Source: an uncultured Pelagibacteraceae bacterium
Lineage (GTDB): Bacteria > Pseudomonadota > Alphaproteobacteria > Pelagibacterales > Pelagibacteraceae
Length of the DNA stretch: 64,000 nucleotides
Direction of reading: 5' to 3'
Assembly (NCBI GenBank): GCA_902524535.1
Contig: CABZDR010000001.1
Location: forward strand, 541,496 to 605,495
The position numbers were made by a program, and so were the translations under genes. The notes beneath the pieces were generated by a model. It made no database searches, was not told the DNA's origin, and saw nothing but the letters and a program-made list of their open reading frames with translations. This document shows, one piece after another, positions 32,655-40,827 of this stretch (position 1 is its first letter; each line of letters begins with the position of its first letter).

Positions 32655-33644
32655 TTATCTACCAATAGCAACCATTTTTTCAACTGATAATCTTGCTTTA
32701 TTGATTGTTTCATGGTCCATTTTAATTTCACCAGTTTCATTTTTCAAACAATCTAAGATTTTTGGAAGAGTAATTTTTTTCATATGTGGACACATATTAC
32801 AAGGTCTTATAAATTCAACATTTGGATTTTCTACTTGAATATTATCACTCATTGAACATTCAGTAACCATCATAACTTTTTTTGGTTGATTATTTTTTAC
32901 ATAATTAATCATACCTGAAGTTGATCCAGCAAAATCACTTGCTGCAATTACCTCAGGAGGGCACTCAGGATGTGCAATTATTTTTATTCCAGGATTATTT
33001 TTTCTGATATTATTTATTTCATTCTCATTGAATTGATCATGAACTATACAAATACCTTTCCAAGATATAATTTCTACATCAGTTTGAGAGGCAACATATT
33101 TGGCTAGATAATCATCAGGTAGGAAAATTACTTTTTTAACACCTAATGATTTAACAATTTTAACAGCGTTCGCCGATGTACAGCAAATATCGGTCTCAGC
33201 TTTTACATCAGCAGAAGTATTAACATATGAAACTACAGGGACACCTGGGTATTTTTGTTTTAGCAATCTAACATCCTTACCTGTGATCGAAGATGATAAT
33301 GAACAACCTGCTTTCATATCTGGTAATAAAACTTTTTTATTTGGGCTCATAAGCTTAGCTGTCTCAGCCATAAAATGTACTCCAGCCATTATGATTATAT
33401 CAGCAGAAGTTTTAGAAGCCTCTACTGCAAGCGCTAATGAGTCTGCAGAAAAATCTGCTATACCATGATAAATTTCAGGTGTTTGATAATTATGTGCCAA
33501 AATTACAGCATTTTTTTCTTTTTTAAGTTTATTAATTTCGTAAATATAAGGAGCATGAATTGACCATTCAATTTCAGGCATAACCTTCGAGATCCTCTGA
33601 TAGATTGGATCAGTTGCATTTTTCACTTCTTGAGTAAATTCCAT
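32655..33644 (-). CDS. nadA: Quinolinate synthase NadA
   Basis: About 329 residues from the ATG at 33644; a TTG at 33659 would add five. It has AVILAHNYQTPEIYHGIADFSADSL..., the PDMKAGCSLS, CCTSANA and CNMCPHMKK segments supplying the [4Fe-4S] cysteines, and HPECPPEV. It condenses iminoaspartate with DHAP to quinolinate. Upstream, tRNA-Leu runs in the opposite direction, leaving a gap of about 55 bases for both promoters. Confidence 0.97.
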   Translation of the reverse strand: MEFTQEVKNATDPIYQRISKVMPEIEWSIHAPYIYEINKLKKEKNAVILAHNYQTPEIYHGIADFSADSLALAVEASKTSADIIIMAGVHFMAETAKLMSPNKKVLLPDMKAGCSLSSSITGKDVRLLKQKYPGVPVVSYVNTSADVKAETDICCTSANAVKIVKSLGVKKVIFLPDDYLAKYVASQTDVEIISWKGICIVHDQFNENEINNIRKNNPGIKIIAHPECPPEVIAASDFAGSTSGMINYVKNNQPKKVMMVTECSMSDNIQVENPNVEFIRPCNMCPHMKKITLPKILDCLKNETGEIKMDHETINKARLSVEKMVAIGR

Positions 33645-33660
33645 TATTAAATTTATCAAT

Positions 33661-33688
33661 TTGAAACCTTCTTGTCATTGTTTTAATG
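33661..33688 (+). promoter_or_regulatory. Weak candidate promoter for tRNA-Leu
   Basis: TTGAAA (33661-33666) and TTAATG (33683-33688) are 16 bases apart and would start transcription about six bases before the mature tRNA end at 33700. The -10 match is poor. Confidence 0.3.
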
Positions 33689-33699
33689 TGGGTCATATT

Positions 33700-33785
33700 G
33701 CGGTCATGCTGAAATTGGTAGACAGGCACGGTTGAGGGCCGTGTGGACTAAGTCCATGAGAGTTCGAGTCTCTCTGACCGCACCA
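33700..33785 (+). tRNA. tRNA-Leu (anticodon GAG)
   Basis: An 86-base class II tRNA. The acceptor GCGGTCA pairs with TGACCGC, then discriminator A and encoded CCA. The anticodon stem CACGG/CCGTG closes loop TTGAGGG with anticodon GAG. A long variable arm (around GTGGACTAAGTCCAT) and T arm GAGTTCGAGTCTC complete it. It reads CUC and CUU leucine codons. It is divergent from nadA. Confidence 0.97.
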
Positions 33786-33792
33786 AAGTTTG

Positions 33793-33815
33793 GAATTAAA
33801 TAATAGATTTAATTC
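33793..33815. repeat. AT-only 9-bp inverted repeat downstream of tRNA-Leu
   Basis: GAATTAAAT (33793-33801) and ATTTAATTC (33807-33815) form a perfect 9-bp stem with a five-base loop, eight bases after the tRNA CCA end. There is no T run on the plus side, so it is not a standard terminator. It may mark the 3-prime end of the tRNA transcript or of the opposing small ORF. Confidence 0.5.
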
Positions 33816-33827
33816 ACGGGGTTAATA

Positions 33828-33950
33828 CTAAAAACCCATATTTGACCAATTATCTTTATCATTATACCTATCAAGCTCTTTTTTTGTTACTGGTCTAAAC
33901 AAAATCCAAATTACTAGTATAGCTAATAAAAAAAGTATAATCGTTTTCAT
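33828..33950 (-). CDS. 40-residue single-pass membrane protein (putative)
   Basis: An ATG at 33950 opens a 40-codon frame ending at TAG 33828. The product begins MKTIILFLLAILVIWILF, a basic residue followed by one clean hydrophobic helix of about 16 residues, then a charged tail (RPVTKKELDRYNDKDNW) ending NMGF. Positive residues right after the helix suggest a defined topology. It lies about 50 bases downstream of the tmRNA on the same strand and occupies nearly the whole tRNA-Leu/tmRNA gap. I do not recognise a family. The intact helix-plus-tail plan in such compact DNA makes it likely to be real, but a chance ORF cannot be excluded. Confidence 0.55.
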   Translation of the reverse strand: MKTIILFLLAILVIWILFRPVTKKELDRYNDKDNWSNMGF

Positions 33951-34002
33951 ATGATATAATTAATTTTTTGTCAGAAATATTCACTGTGACTTAAAGTCAT
34001 TT

Positions 34003-34264
34003 AAAGGGGCGTTCTGTTGCCAGGTGCCCCAAACCCCGTTTACTTAATTAACAAAGTTAATTAAGCAGCAAGTGCGTAACTTTCGTTAGCAATTATAAAA
34101 TAGCCCTTTACGGAGGAACAATTCCGAACGAAAGAATAACCTTTAGTCATCCGTCGAATCTAGTTCACCCCCATAAGTTGTAAATGGTGGAGGTGGTGGG
34201 TACTGCCCCCACGTCCGTAATGGTTATTACGAGATTCGTTTATCGTCATAGTTGGAAAACCAAC
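34003..34264 (-). ncRNA. ssrA: Two-piece (circularly permuted) tmRNA, ssrA
   Basis: Read on the minus strand, the acceptor piece comes first: a GTTGG/CCAAC hairpin (34264-34251), a P2 strand AATAACC, a T arm around GGACGTGGGGGCAGTACCCA and the 3-prime end CTCCACCA (CCA at 34187-34185). After a 12-base intervening segment (34184-34173) the coding piece starts with GGGGGTGAAC and GATTCGACGG (5-prime G at 34172), the standard tmRNA 5-prime end. Acceptor pairing is GGGGGTG with CACCTCC, and P2 is GGTTATT with AATAACC. The tag frame GCT...TAA (34090-34061) encodes ANESYALAA. Its stop overlaps a 10-bp hairpin (34043-34065), and a hairpin with a GCAA loop (34006-34030) follows. The exact outer ends are approximate. 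Confidence 0.95.
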
Positions 34265-34270
34265 ATGATT

Positions 34271-34298
34271 AATATAAAAGTAATTGTTAAAGATTCAA
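34271..34298 (-). promoter_or_regulatory. Candidate sigma-70 promoter for ssrA
   Basis: On the minus strand TTGAAT (34298-34293) and TATATT (34276-34271) are 16 bases apart. A start seven bases downstream falls on 34264, exactly at the first base of the GTTGG hairpin that opens the acceptor piece. It lies just upstream of the divergent thyX ATG (34309), so the thyX control region overlaps it. Confidence 0.55.
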
Positions 34299-34308
34299 TA
34301 AATTATTC

Positions 34309-35256
34309 ATGAAATTAACTAAGGAACAACAACAAGAAATAAAGGATCAACAGTCTCAAGAAAATAAAACTAAAAGAGTTACAGTTGCTGAACTTGAAAA
34401 TATTCTCTATGAGGCTATCCCTATTTTGGATCATGGTTTTATAAGAGTTATTGATTACATGGGGGACGATACTTCTATCGTTCAAGCAGCTAGAGTTTCA
34501 TACGGTAAAGGCACAAAAAAAGTTTCAACAGATGCAGGACTTATAAAGTATTTAATGAGACACTGGCATAGTACTCCATTTGAAATGTGTGAAATAAAGT
34601 ATCACGTTAAGCTTCCGATTTTTATAGCACGTCAATGGATTAGACATAGGACAGCAAATGTAAATGAATATTCTGCAAGATATTCTATTTTAGATAAAGA
34701 GTTTTATTTACCAGCAGTAGAGAATTTAGCTGCACAATCTCAAAGTAATAGACAAGGAAGAGGAGACGTTCTTTCAGGTGATCAAGCAAAAAAAGTTTTA
34801 GATTTATTAAAAAAAGATGCAGAGCAAACTTATGATAATTATGAAACTATGCTTAATGAAAGATATGATGGCTCTATAATTGATGAAAAACAAGTTGGTT
34901 TAGCAAGAGAACTAGCAAGGATGAATTTAACACTTAATACTTACACTCAGTGGTATTGGAAAACTGATCTTTTAAATTTAATGAATTTTTTAAGATTAAG
35001 AGCAGATCATCATGCACAATTTGAAATCAGAGCTTATGCCGATGCTATGTTAGATACTGTTAAAAGATGGGTACCAATTACTTATGAAGCATTTTTGGAT
35101 TATAGAGTGGGAGGCACCGAAGTATCCTCAAATGGTAAAGAAATAATTAAAAAATTAATTAGTGGTGAAAAAATTAATCTTGAAAAATCAGGATTATCCA
35201 AACGTGAATGGAATGAGTTAATGACTGCTTTTGATTTAAAAGATAAGTTGATATAG
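34309..35256 (+). CDS. thyX: Flavin-dependent thymidylate synthase ThyX
   Basis: The 315-residue protein carries the ThyX signature [15 protein letters not shown] (RHRxxSxNExSxRY family motif with Thr/Ala changes) and a central [24 protein letters not shown]... core. It methylates dUMP using FADH2, NADPH and methylene-THF, replacing ThyA. It is longer than many ThyX proteins (220-250), with a charged Gln/Glu/Lys-rich N-terminal segment of about 40 residues. It is a single plus-strand gene divergent from ssrA and convergent with the GT2 gene. Confidence 0.97.
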   Translation: MKLTKEQQQEIKDQQSQENKTKRVTVAELENILYEAIPILDHGFIRVIDYMGDDTSIVQAARVSYGKGTKKVSTDAGLIKYLMRHWHSTPFEMCEIKYHVKLPIFIARQWIRHRTANVNEYSARYSILDKEFYLPAVENLAAQSQSNRQGRGDVLSGDQAKKVLDLLKKDAEQTYDNYETMLNERYDGSIIDEKQVGLARELARMNLTLNTYTQWYWKTDLLNLMNFLRLRADHHAQFEIRAYADAMLDTVKRWVPITYEAFLDYRVGGTEVSSNGKEIIKKLISGEKINLEKSGLSKREWNELMTAFDLKDKLI

Positions 35257-35294
35257 TTTCCAAAAAAAAATTAAACTAAGGTCTCTAATGAATA

Positions 35295-35987
35295 CTAGTT
35301 TTTTTTTAAATTGTAATAAATAATAAAATAAATTGCTGCTAATCCATCTTTCCACGTAATCTTTTTACCTTCCTCATATTTTCTACCAAAATATTTTACT
35401 CCAACCTCATAAATTTTAAGATTTTTTTTAGATATTTTAGCCGTTACCTCTGGTTCAAAACCAAATCCATTTTCTCTCAAATTAATATTTTTGATAACGT
35501 CTTTTTTAAAAACTTTGTAACAGCATTCCATGTCGGTCAGATTTAAATTGGTAAACATGTTACTTAAAAGAGTTAAAAATTTATTTCCAATTGTATGCCA
35601 AAAATATAATACTCTAGTCTCTTGCCCTCCTTTAAATCTTGATCCATAAACAACATCAGCGTGATTATTTAAGATAGGCTCTATCAAATTATTATAATCG
35701 GATGGGCTATATTCTAAATCTGCATCTTGGATTAATATGATGTCTCCAGTTGCTTCTTTAAGCCCTTGTTTTACGGAATACCCTTTACCTTTGTTTTGAT
35801 CGTTTAAAATTAATTTAATTTCATTATCTTTTTTGTAATTTTCTAGAATTTTCCTAGAATTATCAGTTGACAAATCATCGACAACGATAATTTCTTTTTC
35901 AATAGTTTTCTCATTTTTCACTCTGTCTAAAATAACCGAAACAGTATCTTGTTCATTAAAACAGGGTATAATGATACTAAGTTTCAT
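35295..35987 (-). CDS. Family 2 glycosyltransferase (dolichol-phosphate mannosyltransferase-like)
   Basis: The 230-residue GT-A enzyme has IIIPCFNEQDTVSVIL, EIIVVDDLSTDNS, the DxD-type motif QDADLEYSP and GSRFKGG, matching DPM1/polyprenyl-phosphate sugar transferases without the C-terminal membrane segments. It would load a sugar onto undecaprenyl phosphate. It follows the GT-C-like membrane protein on the same strand after 71 bases, a pairing often seen when the lipid-linked sugar is the donor for the GT-C enzyme. The sugar is unknown. Confidence 0.88.
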   Translation of the reverse strand: MKLSIIIPCFNEQDTVSVILDRVKNEKTIEKEIIVVDDLSTDNSRKILENYKKDNEIKLILNDQNKGKGYSVKQGLKEATGDIILIQDADLEYSPSDYNNLIEPILNNHADVVYGSRFKGGQETRVLYFWHTIGNKFLTLLSNMFTNLNLTDMECCYKVFKKDVIKNINLRENGFGFEPEVTAKISKKNLKIYEVGVKYFGRKYEEGKKITWKDGLAAIYFIIYYNLKKN

Positions 35988-36058
35988 AAATTGATTTTAT
36001 TCATCTTAGGACTTTATTTCATTAATTATCTAAACAGCAAGATATTTTTAAAAAGGTA

Positions 36059-37774
36059 TTATCTTAGTTTGTAAATATTAAGACGACCAATTTCTTTTAA
36101 TAAAATAATTTTTTCTTTTTTTAATGGAGGATTAGATATGTTGTAAGTAATAATATAATCATTATCTATAATTGATCTGTTTTGAATTCCTTCTTGGTTA
36201 TTTTTTAAGTTATAGGATCTCATTAAAATATAATCGTACTCTCTACCCCTAACATAAACTCCAGGATAATATTTTTCATATTTTTTTCCAAACCTGTTTA
36301 CCCAACTATATCTTTTATCATTAAAGCTGTATCCAACTTTGATAATTTCATCATTAGAGTTTTTTTTCCAATCTTCAGCAATATATTTTATAACCTCTTG
36401 TTTTTGAATTAAGGGAACATCTGCATCTGTTAAAATTTTTCCCTTATAATTTTTATGATCATTATAAATAAAGTACCCACTACACAAATTAACAACAATG
36501 AAAGTCATTAATAAAGATAAGGTGCAAAATCTTAGATATTTATTAAAAGTTTGTGAAAACTGAATTATCCAAGGAGTTAAAAACCAAATAATAAAAAATA
36601 ATGGTAATAAGTGAACTTGCATATCTAATCGCTCACCTTTAACCCAATTAGGTGAACCCAAAATTGCACCAAATAATATTACAAAAAATATGAACAAATA
36701 AGAGGTGAGGATAAAGAATAAGATTTTTTTATCTGTGACGGTAAAAAATCTTCTAAAGAATAGATAAAAAATTATTAATAGATAAGATATTATTGATTGG
36801 ATAATTAAAATAAAAGAATTAATTTTAAGAAGTAAAATTGAAATTTCAGATAGTGGACCATCATAAATAATTTTTAACTCCCGCAACTGTTGCTGGCTAT
36901 AATGAAAGATGCTCCAAAAGGGTGAAGAAATTGTATCTAAACCATTGTGTTTAAAAGTTCCAGTGATATCTCCTGCAGCATAAAAAATACTCCAATAAGG
37001 ATAACCAATTATAATACTAAAAAATTCTTTTAAATTTATTGATTGGTCTAAATAACCAAACAACTTAATATCATTGATGATAAGATTTTTTAAAAAAGGG
37101 TACCATATAAAATAGGAAAATAAAATTATCATTACAAAGATTACGAGGAAAGGTTTTAGTATCTTTTTAAAATTAATTTCTGATGGATAAAAGAAAAAGA
37201 TAAAAAAGGAGGAAAATAAATATGCAATCGAATTAGAAATTCCCGATAAATAAATAGAGGGAGCCATAAAAGCAGGTAAAGCTAAAATTGCAAATTTATT
37301 AATACTTGGTTTATTCAGATATAAGGTTATTAGAATTAAAAATAAAAGATTTACCAATGTTAATACCCATTGATTAGAAAGATGAGCAGAAATTGATCTC
37401 AAACACAAACTAAGTATTAAAGGTATGATAATAAAAAGAAATAGTTTCTGATTATTTCTTGATAATATATATCCAAGAACACATATTAAAATTAATTGTA
37501 ATAAACTTAAAAAATAACTACTTAGCCATAAACTTGGAAACTGATTTAATAGTTTTGAAAAGTAGATCATTCCATTAGGATTTGGAATATTTTCAGAACT
37601 TATTAATCCAACCGGAATTTCAAAAAAAGGATATTTCAAGCTAATCCACATAGTGGATGCTTCATCAACTTGCCACTGTGAAATATTTGACCATAAAGTT
37701 CTATCGTATAATGAGAAAATTAGAATTAAGAAAAAAATTAAAAAATTCTTATTTTTTAATAATATTTTTCTCAT
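36059..37774 (-). CDS. Multi-pass membrane protein, probable GT-C glycosyltransferase
   Basis: The 571-residue protein has roughly 10-12 hydrophobic segments and a soluble C-terminal part of about 120 residues. After the first helix comes QWQVDEASTMW, an Asp-Glu pair in the first periplasmic loop like the catalytic acidic residue of GT-C enzymes (ArnT/PMT/GT39). I infer transfer of a lipid-linked sugar to a lipid, glycan or protein on the periplasmic side, with the neighbouring GT2 supplying the donor. Homology beyond this layout is not visible by eye. It directly abuts the Mrp gene upstream. Confidence 0.6.
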   Translation of the reverse strand: MRKILLKNKNFLIFFLILIFSLYDRTLWSNISQWQVDEASTMWISLKYPFFEIPVGLISSENIPNPNGMIYFSKLLNQFPSLWLSSYFLSLLQLILICVLGYILSRNNQKLFLFIIIPLILSLCLRSISAHLSNQWVLTLVNLLFLILITLYLNKPSINKFAILALPAFMAPSIYLSGISNSIAYLFSSFFIFFFYPSEINFKKILKPFLVIFVMIILFSYFIWYPFLKNLIINDIKLFGYLDQSINLKEFFSIIIGYPYWSIFYAAGDITGTFKHNGLDTISSPFWSIFHYSQQQLRELKIIYDGPLSEISILLLKINSFILIIQSIISYLLIIFYLFFRRFFTVTDKKILFFILTSYLFIFFVILFGAILGSPNWVKGERLDMQVHLLPLFFIIWFLTPWIIQFSQTFNKYLRFCTLSLLMTFIVVNLCSGYFIYNDHKNYKGKILTDADVPLIQKQEVIKYIAEDWKKNSNDEIIKVGYSFNDKRYSWVNRFGKKYEKYYPGVYVRGREYDYILMRSYNLKNNQEGIQNRSIIDNDYIITYNISNPPLKKEKIILLKEIGRLNIYKLR

Positions 37775-38599
37775 TTAGAAAAAAATTGATTTTAATTTTT
37801 TAGCTAAATCTAAATAAATTTTTGATATTTCATGTTGAGGATCTTTTTCGACGATAGGTAAACCAAGGTCTCCTTGTTTTCCAATTTCTGGATTGATAGG
37901 TATTTCTCCTAAGAAATCTTTATTAAATTCTTCTGCAGTTTTTTTTACCCCACCTTTTCCAAAAATATTATATTTTTTTCCATCATCCCCAACAAAGAAA
38001 CTCATATTGTCAATTAATCCTAAAACTTTCACATTTAATTTATCAAACATTTTTATTCCTCTTTTAACATCTAAAAGGGCAACCTCTTGCGGTGTGGATA
38101 CAATAATTGCTCCATCCATTTCAATGCCTTGAGAAAAAGTTAGTTGGGTATCACCAGTCCCAGGGGGCATATCTACAATTATAAAATCTAAATCTTTCCA
38201 ATTGACCTGTTGAGTAAACGTTTTAATTGCACTTGTAACCATTGGACCTCTCCATATCATTGGAGTTTTTTCATCTGTCAGAAAACCTATGGACATACAT
38301 TGAATATCATATTTGATAACAGGCTCTAACTTTTGACCATCACTTTTTGGTTTCTCATTTATCCCAAACATTTTTGGAATAGAGGGTCCATATATATCAG
38401 CGTCCAATAATCCGACTTTACAGCCATTTTGTTTTAAAGCTAAAGCAAGGTTGGTTGCAAAAGTCGATTTTCCGACACCCCCTTTGGCACTTGAAATTGC
38501 GATGGTAAATTTAGTTCCGTTAATTGGCTTTTTTTCACGTGAGCTTCCACTCAGTTTTCTTCTCATTGCGTCACTTAATTCTGGCTTTTCCTTTGGCAT
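37775..38599 (-). CDS. Mrp/NBP35-type P-loop ATPase (Fe-S carrier family)
   Basis: The 274-residue ATPase has the deviant Walker A SAKGGVGKSTFATNLA, DADIYGPSIPKM, VDMPPGTGDTQLTFSQ and the closing LGEIPINPEIG, all typical of Mrp/ApbC Fe-S cluster carriers. Two features differ from E. coli Mrp: the N-terminal MIP18/DUF59 domain is missing, and the C-terminal CPxC segment that would hold the cluster reads VGDDG after NMSFF. Alphaproteobacterial Mrp proteins often lack this Cys pair, so it may be a lineage trait. It is divergent from hflK with a 52-base gap. Confidence 0.9.
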   Translation of the reverse strand: MPKEKPELSDAMRRKLSGSSREKKPINGTKFTIAISSAKGGVGKSTFATNLALALKQNGCKVGLLDADIYGPSIPKMFGINEKPKSDGQKLEPVIKYDIQCMSIGFLTDEKTPMIWRGPMVTSAIKTFTQQVNWKDLDFIIVDMPPGTGDTQLTFSQGIEMDGAIIVSTPQEVALLDVKRGIKMFDKLNVKVLGLIDNMSFFVGDDGKKYNIFGKGGVKKTAEEFNKDFLGEIPINPEIGKQGDLGLPIVEKDPQHEISKIYLDLAKKLKSIFF

Positions 38600-38613
38600 T
38601 TGATGATCTTACC

Positions 38614-38641
38614 TTGTTTTTCCTTATAAAGACATTATATA
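38614..38641 (+). promoter_or_regulatory. Candidate promoter for hflK-hflC-degP operon
   Basis: TTGTTT (38614-38619) and TATATA (38636-38641) are 16 bases apart in the mrp/hflK divergent gap. The predicted start near 38648 lies only about four bases before the hflK ATG (38652), implying an almost leaderless mRNA. Confidence 0.4.
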
Positions 38642-38651
38642 GATTGGCACT

Positions 38652-39758
38652 ATGCCAGATGATTTTAGACAAAGCGGTGGAAGCCCATGGGGCAAGCCTC
38701 CAGGAGGAGGAGGAAGTGGAAATGGTTCACGTAGAGGTCCAACTCCACCAGATATTGATAAAATCATAAGAGAATTTCAAGAAAAATTAAAAAAGTTTTT
38801 ACCAGGAGGAAGTTCGTCTGGAGGAAAACAAGCTATATTAGTTTTAATCATTCTTGGTTTTGTTTGGTTAGCAAGTGGTCTGTACAGAGTATTACCAGAT
38901 GAACAAGGAGTGGTTTTAAGATTTGGAAAGTTTGTAAAAACTACTCAACCAGGATTAAATTACCATATACCTTTTCCAGTAGAGTCTGTACTAACTCCAA
39001 AAGTTACTAAAGTTAACAGAATTGATATAGGTTTTAGATCTGAAAGAGATAGTGGATTTTCTTCTCAAGGAGGAGTTGCTGATGTTCCACAAGAAAGCTT
39101 AATGTTAACTGGAGATGAAAATATTGTTAATATAGATTTTTCTGTTTTTTGGGTAATTAAAGATGCAGGAAATTTTTTATTTAAAATTCAAGATCCAGAG
39201 GGCACTGTAAAAGCTGCAGCTGAAACCGCAATGAGAGAAGTTATTGCCCGATCAAATATTCAACCTATTCTTACTGAGGGAAGGTCTTTAATAGAAACCG
39301 ATACACAAGAAATAATTCAAAAAATTTTGGATGAATACACAAGTGGTATTCAAATTACACAAGTTCAAACACAAAAAGCCGATCCACCAGATCAAGTAAT
39401 TGATGCCTTTAGAGATGTCCAAGCTGCGAGAGCTGACATGGAAAGATCTAAAAACGAAGCTGAAGCATATGCAAATGATGTAATACCAAGAGCTCGGGGT
39501 GAAGCTGCAAAAATATTGCAAGCTGCTGAAGCATATAAAAAAGAAGTTGTTGCAAAAGCAGAAGGTGAAGCGAGTAGATTTTTAGCAATTTATAATGAGT
39601 ATAAAAATGCAAAATCAGTGACACAAGAAAGAATGTATTTAGAGACAATGGAAAAAGTTCTGGCAGACATAGATAAAGTAATTATTGAAAAGAATGCTGG
39701 ATCAGGTGTAGTGCCGTATTTGCCACTGCCTGAATTAAAAAAGAAAGTGACTAATTAA
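38652..39758 (+). CDS. hflK: FtsH protease regulator HflK
   Basis: The 368-residue protein has a Gly/Pro-rich cytoplasmic N-terminus (about 1-70), one membrane helix (about 74-92) and a stomatin/prohibitin (SPFH) domain beginning LPDEQGVVLRFGKF, followed by a long Ala/Glu/Lys coiled coil. With HflC it forms the membrane cage around FtsH that controls its access to substrates. hflC starts three bases after its stop, the conserved pair order. Confidence 0.97.
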   Translation: MPDDFRQSGGSPWGKPPGGGGSGNGSRRGPTPPDIDKIIREFQEKLKKFLPGGSSSGGKQAILVLIILGFVWLASGLYRVLPDEQGVVLRFGKFVKTTQPGLNYHIPFPVESVLTPKVTKVNRIDIGFRSERDSGFSSQGGVADVPQESLMLTGDENIVNIDFSVFWVIKDAGNFLFKIQDPEGTVKAAAETAMREVIARSNIQPILTEGRSLIETDTQEIIQKILDEYTSGIQITQVQTQKADPPDQVIDAFRDVQAARADMERSKNEAEAYANDVIPRARGEAAKILQAAEAYKKEVVAKAEGEASRFLAIYNEYKNAKSVTQERMYLETMEKVLADIDKVIIEKNAGSGVVPYLPLPELKKKVTN

Positions 39759-39761
39759 ATT

Positions 39762-40634
39762 ATGAATATGGGAAAAGTTATTGCTGGTATAAGTGTTGCA
39801 ATTGCAGCTACATTATTTTTTTCAATCTTTATTGTAAAAGAAGTAAATCAAGCTATCGTTTTACAGTTTGGAGATCCAAAAAGAATAATTGTAAAACCAG
39901 GTTTGAATTTCAAAATTCCATTTATCCAAAACGTGGTATTTTTAGATAAAAGAATTTTAAACTTAGACACTCCACCAGAGGAAGTAATTGCCTCAGATCA
40001 AAAAAGATTAATTGTGGATGCTTTTGCAAGATTTCAAATAGTTGATCCTTTAAAATTTTATATTTCTGTGGGTAATGAACGGGTTGCTAGATCAAGATTA
40101 GCAACAATTATTAATTCAAGAATAAGAAATGTTTTAGGTCAGCAAGAACTCCAAACTTTATTATCTGAAGATAGAACAAAGCAAATGGCTTTAATTCAAG
40201 AGGGAGTTAATAATGAAGCTGAAAACTTTGGTATAAAAATTAATGATGTTAGAATAAAAAGAGCAGATCTTCCTCAAGCAAACAGTGATGCGATCTTTAG
40301 AAGAATGCAAACTGAGAGGGAAAGAGAAGCAAAAGAATTTAGAGCAAGAGGTGCAGAGATGGCTGTAACAATTACCTCAACAGCAGACAAAGAAGTAACC
40401 GTAATTTTAGCTGACGCACAAAAGAAATCAGAAATTATGAAAGGTGAAGGCGATGGTAAGAGAAATAATATATTCGCTAGTGCCTTTGGTCAAGATCCAG
40501 AATTCTTTGCATTTTATCGAGCAATGCAAGCATATGAAAAAGCTTTAATTGGCGGTGAAACATCTTTAATTTTATCACCTGACAGTGAGTTCTTTAAATT
40601 CTTTGGAAATATAAAGCAGCCCCAATCTAATTAA
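39762..40634 (+). CDS. hflC: FtsH protease regulator HflC
   Basis: The 290-residue SPFH protein has an N-terminal signal-anchor helix (about 5-26), then VNQAIVLQFGDPKRII, the prohibitin domain with VDAFARFQIVDPLKFY, and a C-terminal helical region rich in REREAKEFRARGAEMA. It is the obligate partner of HflK. It is followed after six bases by a DUF2065 gene and then degP, the usual alphaproteobacterial quality-control cluster. Confidence 0.97.
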   Translation: MNMGKVIAGISVAIAATLFFSIFIVKEVNQAIVLQFGDPKRIIVKPGLNFKIPFIQNVVFLDKRILNLDTPPEEVIASDQKRLIVDAFARFQIVDPLKFYISVGNERVARSRLATIINSRIRNVLGQQELQTLLSEDRTKQMALIQEGVNNEAENFGIKINDVRIKRADLPQANSDAIFRRMQTEREREAKEFRARGAEMAVTITSTADKEVTVILADAQKKSEIMKGEGDGKRNNIFASAFGQDPEFFAFYRAMQAYEKALIGGETSLILSPDSEFFKFFGNIKQPQSN

Positions 40635-40640
40635 ACTTTT

Positions 40641-40826
40641 ATGAGGGAATTGATCATAGCTTTTGGTCTATTCTTATTTATAGAGGGTCTTTTATATGCC
40701 ATATTTCCAGCAAAAATGAAAAGTATGTTAAAAAAATTGGAGTTAATTAATGATAATCAGCTTAGAAGTGCTGGACTAATTTTTGCATTAATTGGGTTTA
40801 TCATTATTTACTTTATTAAAAGCTAA
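40641..40826 (+). CDS. Small DUF2065 membrane protein
   Basis: This 61-residue protein has two membrane helices (about 3-22 and 43-59) separated by KMKSMLKKLELINDNQLR, matching the DUF2065 (YjeT-like) family in size and layout. Members sit next to hflC across proteobacteria; the function is unknown. It begins six bases after hflC and ends one base before the degP start. Confidence 0.88.
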   Translation: MRELIIAFGLFLFIEGLLYAIFPAKMKSMLKKLELINDNQLRSAGLIFALIGFIIIYFIKS

Positions 40827-40827
40827 T

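Noticed and set aside
33793..33815. AT hairpin as a terminator for tRNA-Leu
   Set aside because: The stem has one G-C pair only and no following T run on the plus strand, so it is listed as an inverted repeat.
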